Source: Camarhynchus parvulus (taxonomy: Eukaryota; Chordata; Aves; Passeriformes; Thraupidae). From it: a stretch of 64,000 nucleotides of DNA. Position numbers and translations under genes: made by a program. The DNA lies in NCBI RefSeq assembly GCF_901933205.1, contig NC_044600.1:5742501-5806500 (forward strand), written 5' to 3'. Shown piece by piece: positions 32,683-43,500 of the stretch (position 1 is the stretch's first letter; every line of letters starts with the position of its first letter). The notes under the pieces were generated by a model that made no database searches, was not told where the DNA came from, and saw nothing but the letters and a program-made list of their open reading frames with translations.

Positions 32683-33821
32683 AGGGGAGGGGAGGCTGCT
32701 CAGCCTCACTGCAGCCCAGGGCCTGGCTCTCCTTGCTGAGCTGGCTCAGGGTCGTTTGTCTCCCCCAATACGTCTGGGTTTGATCAGCCCTTCCGTCCTG
32801 GAGCTCAGAGACTTCCCCCGATGACAGTCTCGTCAAAACCATTCCATTTCCACACGGCTCCTCGGCTTTGACAGCTCCACATTTTCTGACAAAACCCAAA
32901 CCAAAACAAGGCGCTCTTGGAAATCTCTCAAGCAGCTGCAGGGGAATGCTGATGAGGTTGGACACATTTGGGTGAGAAAAGGCATAGGCAACAACCCTCA
33001 GCTTTCCTTCTTTGGTTCCCGAGGATTTGATTTCAAAGCATGGACAGAACCGCCTCGCCCCGGGTGACACAGAGCCACCTTCACACCATGTGGGGACCAC
33101 CTTGGGCACAGAGAATGACAGTGGTGACAATTTAGAGAGGAAAATCAGAGGCTCTGGGCACCAGAGTGTGTGGAGGAGGTTCACTGTGGGAAGAGTGACA
33201 CGGCTGCAGTGTGTTCCCATCCTCTCTCCAGCGCCATCACTTCACACCCCTCATTCTCCCAGTAACTGGCCAAGAAATATCAGTTATTTCAACCCCTCTT
33301 GCTTTGTAATATTTTTCCTGTGTAACAGCAACATTCTTGCCCAAAATCTGAAGGTCATTCACGGCTGAGCTGTGTTGACTCCATTTTTCCAACAGTCAGG
33401 AACCTCTTCTGGTGTTTTCTCGGCAGCTTCTTCACTCCTCCTGCATCCTTGGTCCGGAAAATGAGATTTCACTGAAAAACCTCCAGCCCTGCTCATCTGT
33501 GAGGGACACAGGTGTTTCTCTGTTTCACAGGTTGCTATGCAAAGAGAAAGAAACAAAAAAAACCTGATTTTCAGAATGTAATTTTGGTTAAACCCCACTA
33601 AGGGTTGTGTTTATAAAACAATCCTTGGGCTTATTTGTCTTAAATGAGCCCCAAAATATTTATCATAGTTTGCCCAGTCAGCCACTGGGATGAGGAAAGG
33701 CAGAACTGGGAGGATGGGGAGGGACCACCAGCAATAGGAATTGAGTCCAGCAGCAGGACTCTGCCCTGAGAACCTCCTCTGGGGGCTCCTGTGAATTCTC
33801 AGGGCCAGCGCGATAAATTGA
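32683..33821. other. unassigned sequence
   Basis: No gene supported. 33270-33680 is moderately AT-rich with an A-run at about 33555. Confidence 0.5.
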
Positions 33822-33983
33822 ATTATGGAACAATTTGGGATGGTTTGGGTCGGAAGGGACCTTAGAGCCCCTCTCATTCCACACCCTGCCATGGGCTGGG
33901 ACACCCTCCACTATCCCAGGTTGTTCAAATCCCTGTCCAGCCCAGCCTGGGACACCTCCAGGGATGGGACAGCCACAGCTCCA
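33822..33983 (-). mobile_element. CR1 LINE 3' fragment
   Basis: Antisense: 'aattatggaacaatttggga', 'tggtttgggtcggaaggga', 'ccctgccatgggctgggac', 'ctatcccaggttgttcaaat', 'ccagggatgggacagcca'. 5' truncated. Confidence 0.9.
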
Positions 33984-34729
33984 CGAGCTGGGATTTGTTC
34001 TGGGCATTCAGCCTGGCACCCACAGCAGCCCAGATGTGGCTTCTCCAATTCTCCACTGTCCAATTCCAGCTGGGAGCTGCCCCAGGGGCTCTGTGCTCCT
34101 ACAGCTGATGCCAGGAACGCCTCTTCAGCACTCTGCTGACCCCTGTATCCCATCCCTGCCATTCCTTGTGGATCCATCGGTGCCAGCAGGAAGGCAGAAT
34201 TCCTGCGTGGAGCTCCTCATCCTCGCTGGGAATCCTGCTGCAGGCACGGCACGGCACGGCGCAGCTCCCAGGCAGGGCAGCTGCTGGCGGACACAAAGGA
34301 ATTCACCAAAATTAGTGGATCCGCCACCTCTGGGGGGTTCGAGTGTGCAGCAATTATCTCCTGAACCACCCGTCCCACCTTCCTCTGGGAATGCCCCCAG
34401 GCGCCGCCTCGCAGCGAGGGCTAATGAGTGGATTATTGCAGCATTTTAAAACTCAGCTGTTTTGTAAATTGGGATTATCCAGTGAAACCAAGAAGACTTT
34501 CAAGAAGGAGCAGCCCTCCACCCCCTCCTCGCTCTCTGCAGTGCCTGTAGCAGCAGCACGGCCACGGGGAAGGGCTCACTTTTTAAATTCTCCATCTCAA
34601 ACGCTTCCTTCTCAATCAACATCAAGCCTCTCCCTCCTGCTCCACTTCTCCAGTGCCAGGGAGCTGCACTTCTCCCTGTCCCCGTCTCCCACTGAAAACA
34701 TGGCAAATCCAGGCAGTTCTGAATTGCCA
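33984..34729. other. unassigned sequence
   Basis: Open frames only. Short 'ggcacggcacggcacggcg' repeat at about 34243-34261. No gene supported. Confidence 0.5.
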
Positions 34730-34786
34730 GAGATCTGTGAGCTTTAAGATTCCTTCCAACCCAGAGCATCCTGTGATTCCATAAAT
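34730..34786 (+). mobile_element. CR1 LINE, last about 55 bp
   Basis: Sense CR1 end: 'gatctgtgagctttaagat', 'tccttccaacccagagcat', then 'cctgtgattccataaatc'. Very short truncated insertion. Confidence 0.8.
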
Positions 34787-37164
34787 CAGTGTGGGGGCTC
34801 CCAGACAGCCCCTCAGCCCCTGGCCCCGGTGTCAGAGCAGGGTGGGACAGCCAGGGAGCCACCCCAGAGCCCTGGGCAGGGCCATCCGGGCAAAAGTTGG
34901 GAGATGTGGCTGGGAGTTTGCTGGCAGCATCTTCCCAGACCCAAAATATGTTAATGAAATATTTCAGTTTCGATGAACTGGCATTTTCTTTCCAAGTAAA
35001 TTTCCCCCAGCTTTAGCTGGGAGCAAGTCCAGATCCCACAGCCCTCCCCTCCCCACACTGCTCCAACCACCAGCAGGGCTTGGCTGAGCCAGGTCCTGCA
35101 CCCATGGCTGTCACCTGCCCCCCTGGCCAGGCTGGGATGTGTGAATGACAGATTTGAACCTGTGCTGGAGTCAAGCTTTGGACAAAATCCTCTGCCTGCT
35201 CCCAGAATCACCCCAAATAATTTGCTTTCCCAAGCCCTGTAAACCGGGATATTCTAATAACACTTTGGGGGAGAATTTCACACACACCAAAGGGACTGGT
35301 TGCCCCTTAATTCTTCCAGGAATCCATTTTTTGCAGGATTTTTTCTTTTTTTTTCTGAGCAGCACAGAGAGCTGTGTTCATCCTGTGGGGCTGAGGCACA
35401 GGGTGACCCCCAGCCCAAAGATTCTGATCCTAAACCCAACACAACCTGACCAGTGGGGTGAAACTCATCCCCCTCCCCAGAGCCCTGGCAGAGCAGCACA
35501 ACAAAGGCGGAAATCCAAGGAGGTTCTTTGGAAAGCTGTTTCCATTTTCTGGAGCATTGTTCCGTGGGTATGAAGCGGAGCTGTTTCCCTGGGGTTCATC
35601 CCAGCTGAAGCCCAGGAACAACAGATTTTACCATAACGGGATGTGCCTGCAGACCCTCCCGGCACAGAGCAGCCCCAGCCCAGGAAATCTGGGATTTCCT
35701 AAAGGGAATGGATTGTCCTTGTCTGGGATGGTCCCTAATTTGCCTTGGGCATTGAGCAAGGAGGTCCCAGGGGACACTGTGCCCTGAGGGCTCCTCAATT
35801 TGCAAAGGTTTATTTTAAGCCAAAGATTTAAAGGCCACCAAAATTATTCAGCATTTCCCTGGCTGGGTGTGATGCCAGCCCCCGTCCCGACCAGCACATT
35901 CTCTCCCTGATTTTCCAAAGCCTTGTGCCTCCAGGGGTGACACTGTCTACAGGTCCTTGAAAATGTCACAGTTCTGCCTCCTCTCATTTGCTTCTCTTCC
36001 TTCTTCCAGGAGGGAAAGGAGGAGGGAAAACCCCTCAGGTTGCCCCTGAAACCCCTCCTTGATGTGTCCGTGCTCCCATTAGCTCGGTCCCCCCCCACGA
36101 TGCCGTCGGGAGCAGGGTCGCCTTTGGCTCCCTTTCATCCCCTCTGTGACATTCAGGCTCTGCCGTGAGGGGCAGGCAGGATTTCCATTTGGAAGGATTT
36201 CCATTCTCAAGGATGCCGCCGAGCCCCCGGGGGCCTGCCATTAAAAAGAAGAGAAAAAAGGCAAGCCCAGCCTTCCTGGCTCTTTCTTTTCCCTTTTTCC
36301 CCCCAGTCAGAAGTCCCTAATTGGCCTGAACTCTGTGGGTGTCACGGGGGGCCCTCCTGGACCACCGACCCCAAACGAGACCCCGGCTCATCGGCTGTGG
36401 AAGGAGAGGCTGGAGCTGCTCATCTTCCCTCCCTGCTCCCACCAGAAACGCTGATTCCTGCAAAGCTGCAACAGAAAATTGTGGAATAAATAATTGCAAG
36501 GATCTGAAAAATGTTATTTTTGTGGCAGGGAATACATTTGGGGAAAGGGCGAAAAATAAATAAGAGGGAAAGGTTTTGAACTGATGAAGAAAACAGGGTC
36601 TGGTCAGAGCATCCCAGAGAGACCCCATTTGCCATTAGTGGGGAAAGCAAATTGCAGGCTAATTGCTGGACTTGGAAAGGGGATTTGCAATGTAGGGAAC
36701 AGGATCTGGGTCATGATTGCTGTGTTCTGGGCACAAGTGAGCACTGGAGGGAAGCTGCTTTAGCCATCAGGTGTCCATTAGGGGTTGGGGGCAACGGGGA
36801 TTTTGGGATGTGGCATCACCCTGGCAGCAGTGGTGGGACAGGGCAGCTCCTCCTCCCTGCTCTGGACTGGGACCACGTCCCACAGTGGCAGCTGTGACCC
36901 CACTCCATGCCAGGCTGGAGCAGCTGATGGTCCTGCAGCCTCACCCAGCACCTCCAGCTCCTCGTTCCAGTTCTCCCAGCACCGCTTCCTGCCCTTCCTG
37001 GGGTGATGGGGTGTTCGGGACTCTTCTCACCCAAAGCTGACCAAAACACTTCACCACTGGAGATGCTCTGGCCTGGGGGGAGTGCCAGGGGTGGAATCAT
37101 CTTCCCTAGCATTGCCTTGTGGAAAGCATCTCCATGGGAATGGCGATGGAGAAGGGAGGGGAGA
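34787..37164. other. unassigned sequence; weak AT-rich block
   Basis: 36440-36680 is AT-rich with 'ggaataaataattgcaag' and 'gcaaattgcaggctaattgc', a weak candidate regulatory block. No exon or repeat family is recognised elsewhere. Confidence 0.45.
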
Positions 37165-37610
37165 GTGGGACTCAGGGACAGTGGGACACAAGGACACAGG
37201 GACACAAGGACACAGGGACACAGGGACAGTGGGACACAAGGACACAAGGACACAGGACACAGGGACACAGGGACAGTGGGACAGTGGGACACAGGGACAG
37301 TGGGACACAGGACACAGGGAGACAGAGACACAGGGACACAGGGACACAAGGACACAGGGACACAGGGACAGTGGGACACAAACACGAGGACACAAGGACA
37401 CAGGACACAGGGACACAGGGACACAGGGACAGTGGGACACAGGGACACAGGGACAGTGGGACACAGGGACACAAGGACACAAGGACACAGGGACACAGGA
37501 CACAGGGACACAGGGACAGTGGGGCACAGGGACACAGGGACAGTGGGACACAGGGACACAAAGACACAAGGACACAGGGACACAGGGACACAGGACACAG
37601 GGACACAGGG
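37165..37610. repeat. GGGACACA/GGGACAGT minisatellite, about 445 bp
   Basis: Tandem 'gggacacagggacagtggga' and 'cacaaggacacagggacac' segments built from 8- to 10-bp units. Few stop codons arise in most frames, so long frames run through on both strands, Gly/Thr/Gln/Asp-rich on plus and Cys/Pro/Val/Leu-rich on minus. No signal, start context or homology supports translation. Confidence 0.97.
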
Positions 37611-38439
37611 CTGTGGGAGCAGCACAATCCAAAGAGTGGGTGCACCAACTCTTTCCTGCTCTCCCTGCTTGAAGGCAGAGAGAGAAATAAAGGACAGAGA
37701 GGAGGAAATAAAAGAAGATGAAGGACAGAAAGGGAAGAAGGTAGGACAGGTGTTTTCCACTGAGCTATTTTTGGGAGGCTCGGGGCATCTCAAACAGGAA
37801 CAGCCCATCACATGCAGACCCTGGTACCTGGTGGCTCTTGGAGGATGTTGTTTGAGCGCAGATGGTCCCCAACTCTTGGTGGGGTCAGATCATCATGGTG
37901 GGGAAAGAATCCCAGAGGCTGAATTCACTCACTGCCCAAACCAGGACACCCTGTGTGTTCCAGCTGGGAAAGTGATGAGAAATTCCAAGGATCCTGAAAG
38001 CCAGCCCCAGCTGAGCACTCCCAGGAGGTGTCCTGAAGGCTCCCCCCACCAGCCCACCCAGATTTCATTCCCAACAAGCAATTCCCACCCCCAACCCAGG
38101 CACCAGGAGCCCTGGGATGAGGCACACACGGTGCTGGAGCTGAACACCCCCACAGGCAGCCAGGAAAAGGAGCAGTGTCACCCTCGGAGGCTGGCACCGT
38201 GCTGTGTTTCATAGTAACGAGGAAATATTTTATGCATCAAAAGTAATATTTTGGCAAGATCCTTCCCAGGCACTTGTAAGTGCTTATCACGGTGTGGGAG
38301 CCTGGATGCTCCAGGCCCTTGGACTCAGATGCTCTTTGTTCTTGTACAACCTGATGTAGGTGCTGCTGCAGAGAGAAAAATAAACACTAAAATCGGAATA
38401 AACACCCCGTTGTCTGCTGCCCCCACCAACTGTGTCTGT
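37611..38439. other. unassigned sequence
   Basis: Begins with a purine-rich stretch (37676-37745). No gene or repeat family recognised. Confidence 0.5.
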
Positions 38440-38720
38440 TCCTAAAATAATTGCGTCTGTGGTAAACGCTGACTAATTAATGTGCACATATTTAGAAGAG
38501 GATTAACATCAATAATAATCAATGCAGATCTATTATGGTTAATTACGGATGTGGATCTATTGCATAGCTCCTAATCTTCTATAAATATGGTTTTTATAAT
38601 CACTTTGTTAGCAGGTATCTAAAGCAATGCAAAGAATTTGCAATACAAGTTTAGAGCCTGGCTCTGTTCCAGCTCAGGTAATTACACCCTGGCTCGGTCT
38701 ATCCCTCTGCAGCTCCCCCG
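38440..38720. promoter_or_regulatory. strong candidate conserved enhancer-like element
   Basis: The most AT-rich non-repetitive block in the window, about 280 bp. It holds 'gctgactaattaatgtgcac' (TAATTAAT), 'acatcaataataatcaatg' (PBX/HOX-like), 'ttatggttaattacggatg', 'tctataaatatggtttttat' (MEF2-like) and 'gcaatgcaaagaatttgc'. Four or more homeodomain-type cores within 150 bp, in unique DNA between GC-rich flanks, is the usual look of a developmental enhancer. Deep conservation is inferred, not tested. Confidence 0.45.
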
Positions 38721-40017
38721 GGAATATATTTATTTTTAACTTCTTACCCAGAACTGTCTCATGTCACTGAGGGCCGTGTGCTGTGTGACACCACAAAGGG
38801 CTCAGAGCACAGGGGGGATGTGGGATCTCTCTGGGTGAACCTGAGAACAAGCTGGGTGTGTTTAGTCCATTACAGTTTGGGATTAGGTTGCTATTAGTCT
38901 CTACAGAACATCAGGAATAGCTCTTTAGTCTGGGGAGAGAGGCTGATAAATAACAAGGAGGATCTGAGAGCTCTGTTGGATGAAACCCTCCTCTCTGTGT
39001 GTCTGGGCTCCTCACTTCTCCACAGCCACTGATCTCCTTGGGGACCAGTGCTCAAATCCTGCTGGTGCTGCAGCTCAGGTGGGGCTGATCCATCCCAGCA
39101 CCCCAGCAGGGCTTGGTGCACAGGGATCCCAAGGAGCCCTCAGCTCTGGGGGATGCTCATGGAGCTGTGGGAAGGGGCAGTGGGAGCTCTACAGAGCCAG
39201 TGGGGTGTGGGGTTTGGGCTGGAGGAGGAAAACCCCAATCCAGCAGCAGGAAGCGTGGGAGCTGGGTGAGCAGTGGTTCCCTCTCACCTCTGCCCAGGCT
39301 GCTGAGCTGCTCTTGGAGTTTGGAAGCACCAGCCTCCGTGGGTTTCTTTTTTTTTTTTCCCTTTTTTTTTGGAGCAGTGACCTTGGGAAAAGTGATCTGG
39401 GGTGGGAGCTGTCACAGTGTGAAAGGGAAAGAGGTGACAGCTGCACAAACCTCAGGCGGTCCGGGAGGCTCAGGAAGCAAAAAACAACATCCATGTTTCA
39501 CCACAGCCCCAATTACAACAGGGTTAAGTTTGGCACTTCAGCAGTCAAAACATCTTCCCAAAGTCTCCTCAGGCTGGAATCCCCCTCCAAGAGCCATGGG
39601 AAGGAGGACTGGTAACCCAATCTGCTGCCCCAGATTATACAGTGTCCAAGCATTTAATTGAGATTAATCACTTCTTCCCCCATGCCCAGAAATACCTTTC
39701 ATGTCTGGAACACTCTTCCCCGTCCTCAACCACTTGAACTTTGAGACTTGTGGGCGATGGAGATGGAGGGGGAGAGGGCAGGGTGGGATCCATCAGCCAG
39801 GCAGCCCTTCCTGAGTGTCCCATGCTGGTCTAGAGGGTGAGACACCACCCAGGAGCCCCGAGGGAGCAGCTTCTCTGCCTCCCTCCCACCACGTTGTGCC
39901 TCACCCCCCAGAGGCCCGTGGTGTGACACTGATCAATGGTTTGATCATTGGAAACCCCAGCTCGTGTGACCTGCTCAGGCGCTGTGGTAGCAGCAGGACA
40001 GGTGGAGAGGGTGACCT
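38721..40017. other. unassigned sequence
   Basis: Contains T-rich runs at 39346-39371. No gene or repeat family recognised. Confidence 0.5.
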
Positions 40018-40761
40018 GAAATCTGGCAGTGTTTTATTTCAACCTAAACCTGAAATCTGGCAATGTTTTATTTAAACCAAAACCTGAAATCTGGCAGTGT
40101 TTTATTTCAACCTAAACCTAAAATCTGGCAGTGTTTTATTTAAACCTAAACTTGAAATCTGGCAGTGTTTTATTTCAACCTAAACCTGAAATCTGGCAAT
40201 GTTTTATTTAAACCTGAACCTGAAATCTGGCAGTTTTATTTAAACCTAAACCTGAAATCTGGCAGTGTTTTATTTCAACCTAAACCTGAAATCTGGCAGT
40301 GTTTTATTTCAACCTAAACCTAAAATCTGGCAGTATTTTATTTCAACCTAAACCTGAAATCTGGCAGTGTTTTATTTAAACCAAAACCTGAAATCTGGCA
40401 GTGTTTTATTTCAACCTAAACCTAAAATCTGGCAGTGTTTTATTTCAACCTAAACCTGAAATCTGGCAGTGTTTTATTTCAACCTAAACCTGAAATCTGG
40501 CAATGTTTTATTTAAACCTAAACCTGAAATCTGGCAGTTTTATTTAAACCTAAACCTGAAATCTGGCAGTGTTTTATTTCAACCTAAACCTGAAATCTGG
40601 CAATGTTTTATTTAAACCTAAACTTGAAATCTGGCAGTGTTTTATTTAAACCTAAACTTGAAATCTGGCAGTGTTTTATTTCAACCTAAACCTGAAATCT
40701 GGCAATGTTTTATTTCAACCTAAACCTGAAATCTGGCAGAATTTTATTTCAACCTAAACCT
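40018..40761. repeat. 34-bp minisatellite, 22 units
   Basis: Head-to-tail units of 'gaaatctggcagtgtttt' plus 'atttcaacctaaacct'. I count 22 units; two are 32 bp (missing 'tg' after 'ggcag'). Variants alternate at fixed places (ggcaGtg or ggcaAtg; TTTCAACC or TTTAAACC; CTAAACCT, CTAAACTT or CAAAACCT). Units 5-8 and 14-17 share the same order of variants, showing duplication of multi-unit blocks. There are no unique spacers, so it is not CRISPR-like. A CR1 3' end begins about 28 bp after the array. Confidence 0.98.
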
Positions 40762-40788
40762 GGGCTCAGCAGTGCTGAATTAACAGCT

Positions 40789-40845
40789 GCACTCGATGAT
40801 CTCAAAGGTCTTTTCCAACCTGAATTATTCCATGGTTCTCTGAAC
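40789..40845 (+). mobile_element. CR1 LINE, last about 55 bp
   Basis: Sense CR1 end: 'gcactcgatgatctcaaagg', 'tcttttccaacctgaatta', 'ttccatggttctctg'. It follows the 34-bp array. The 'ttttccaacctgaa' of CR1 is similar to 'ttatttcaacctaaa' in the array unit, so the array may have been seeded from such a tail. Confidence 0.82.
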
Positions 40846-41265
40846 CATCCCTCCCTGCTGCCACACAGGAGACAGCACAATTCCACCAGGCAGCTCTGGG
40901 GAGGTGAGGAACCCTCTCAGCTGCCAGGGGCGATAATTCTCCTTCCTTCAGCAATGGGAGTGAAGCAGATGTGTGTAATTCTCCAGGATTTGGTAATGTT
41001 TGGTAACATGCAACAGCCTGAAGCACTGGGGTGGTTTCCCAGCCTGGAAGAGGTGGGAATCTCCCTGCAGTCATCATGAGTGAGGTATGTGTGACCTTGC
41101 TTGTCTGTTCCTTCGTGGGGCTGGCAGGAGAGATGCCCACCCCAGGCAGTCTGGGTTGGGGTCAGGAACATCCCTATCACATGGATGGGGACACAGGGCA
41201 TGTCCTGGGACATGGGGCAGGGAAAAGCAGCCTGGACAGAGTGGGATGGTGAGGGCAGCCTGGCT
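40846..41265. other. unassigned sequence
   Basis: No gene or repeat family recognised. Confidence 0.5.
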
Positions 41266-41425
41266 TCCTGCTCCAGGAGGTTCTGGGGCTGCTGGGCTGG
41301 GCTGGGTGACAGGAAGGGACACGGAGGTTCCTGCTCCAGGAGGTTCTGGGATTGCTGGGCTGGGTGACAGTAAGGGACACGGAGGTTCCTGCTCTGCTCC
41401 AGAAGGTTCTGGGATTGCTGGGAGG
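41266..41425. repeat. minisatellite, about 60 bp, 3 copies
   Basis: Unit 'ttcctgctccaggaggttctg' variants, each followed by 'ctgctgggctgggtgacag' and 'aagggacacggagg'. Three diverged copies. Confidence 0.93.
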
Positions 41426-42817
41426 CTCAGCAGGCCGTGCTGCTGGCACAGCCATGCGTGCAAGCTTTGCTTTTCCATTTTAACCTAAAGACCCGAGGAG
41501 ATTGGGTTCCAGCTGACAAGCCATAAAAGCTGTCGTGTCCTGTATCACAGCAAACATCTGCCAGAGGCATGGCTCCCAGCGGGATCCGCGCTCCAACACG
41601 AGTTCAAGGGCTTTCTGGGGGCTTGCTGGGGGAGAGCACAGGGAGGAAGAGGAGCAGCAGTGCCCCCGAGGTGCTCTTGGCCAAGCACAGAGGAACTGCA
41701 GCTTGGGCTGGAGCTGGGGCAGGCTCTGCAAAGGTCAGCAGCATTCCAGCTGTGGGACACCCGCTCTGGGAAACTGGAGAAGGAGCTGGAATGGCTGCTG
41801 CAGGACACGGTTTGAGGCAGCTCGTCCCTGCCTTAGGGGGGCTGCTGTGTTTATGGGTTCTGTCCCAGGACAGGATAGGTTTGCACTTTACCAGAGCTCA
41901 GAGCCCCTTCTTGGCACCAGCAGTGCTTGGGATCAGGCCTTGGGGCTGAGTGTGGGGGGTTTATGGGAGCAGAGCCCCACAGACTGCTGGGGATGGGAGG
42001 GAAGGGTGGGGGAAAGGAGCTGCTCAAACCTGAGCCAACCTTCTCCTTCCTAAAGCAACCCCAATGAAGGGAACTGACTCCCATCCCTCTGCCAGACCTT
42101 TCTGCCCTCCCTGGCTGCCCTGTGTGGCCATTTTGGGGGGTACAGGACAGTCACGGGGCTGGAGCACAGGAAAAGTGTCTGGGAGGGGAGGGCTGGTGAC
42201 CAGGCTGCATCCCAGAGGTGGCACGGTGGCTGCGTCCTGCTCTGGTGGCACAGTGTCCCTGTCCTGCTCCCAGAGAGCACAGCCATGGGGCTGGACAGAG
42301 CATTGCACAGCCCCCCAGGGCACTCCAGCCATCCCCAGGCAGTGCAGGCAGCAGCTGCCAGGGAGGAAAAGCCAAAGCAGAGCTGTGTGTGGCAACTGAG
42401 AAGGAAATGAGTGTAGAACCTGCAGGACTCACTAATGGCCTCCACCGTGCGCCTCTGCCTCGTACGAGGCCTTCACTGTGCGAGTTTGGACACATCCCAT
42501 TTCCCACAGACCCTCATTATCCTACTCGTGTTCACCACAGTTCTCCATAAATATTTTATGAGCATCCTCTTTGCAAGGCTTTCGTTTGGATTTGCCCTGT
42601 GAAAGCGTCTGCCTGGCAAGGAGAGGAGAGGGAAATGAATAACAAGAATGATCACGGAGAAGGGTTTGGAGGGGGTGGAGGGGATGGAGGGGAGAAGGAG
42701 CCTCTCTCCCTCTCTCTCTCCTTGATAACTGGGCTGCCTCATCTCTGCTCTTGTGTGATAACAGCAGAGCAGCTGCGTCCCTGGGCCGGATCCTTCGGAG
42801 CGCTGCTCTCGGGAGCG
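41426..42817. other. unassigned GC-rich sequence
   Basis: Open frames without domains. A purine-rich tract lies at 42640-42700. No gene supported. Confidence 0.5.
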
Positions 42818-42905
42818 GTGCCCAGCTGCCTGTGCCACCACCCAGGGGACAGAGCCCAGCGGTGCCCAGCTGCCTGTGCCACCACCCAGGGGACAGAGCC
42901 CAGCA
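42818..42905. repeat. 44-bp tandem duplication
   Basis: 'ggtgcccagctgcctgtgcc' followed by 'accacccaggggacagagc', twice in tandem and nearly identical. Confidence 0.95.
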
Positions 42906-43127
42906 GTGCCGTGTCCTGCCGGGGTTAGGGAGAGGGACAGCGAGGAGAGGAGACAGCCCCAGCATGAGGAGACACGGCCACTGCTGTGCCCTGCTTGGCT
43001 CAGGCCCTGGCACACGGGGATGCTTCAGCACTTCCAATCCTGCCCACGCCTGGCAGAGCAGGAGCCCTGGTGCAGCGGGGCACAGGTGTGGGGGGCACAG
43101 GTGTGCTCTGACAGGGCACCTCCAACA

Positions 43128-43500
43128 CAGCATCCACACACAGCATCCACACACAGCATCCTCCAACACAGCATCCACACACAGCCTTCCCTGCACACAG
43201 AATTCCACATACAGAATTCCACACACAGAATTCCATGCACACAGAATTCCCATGCCACACACAGAATTCCCACACACAGCATCCCTGCACACAGAATTCC
43301 ACACACATCCCTGCACAGAATTCCACACACACAGCATTCCCTGCACACAGAATTCCACACAGCATTCCCTGCACACAGCATCCACACACAGCATTCCCTG
43401 CACTCAGAATTCCCTGCACACAGAATTTCCTGCACACAGAATTCCACACACAGCATTCCCTGCACACAGCATTCCCTACACCCACAGCACACAGCATCCC
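43128..43500. repeat. degenerate array of ACACAGAATTCC / ACACAGCATCC units
   Basis: Short units 'cacacagaattccctgca' and 'cacacagcatccacacac' mixed over about 370 bp. The palindrome GAATTC recurs more than ten times. Open frames on both strands are repeat artefacts. Confidence 0.95.

Noticed and set aside
36816..38214. Long open frames of 331 and 403 codons on opposite strands
   Set aside because: Both owe much of their length to the GGGACACA minisatellite (Cys/Pro/Val/Leu and Gly/Thr/Gln/Asp repeats) and have no domain, splice structure or sensible flank.
40018..40761. CRISPR-like array
   Set aside because: Repeats are contiguous with no unique spacers and the DNA is avian nuclear; it is a minisatellite.
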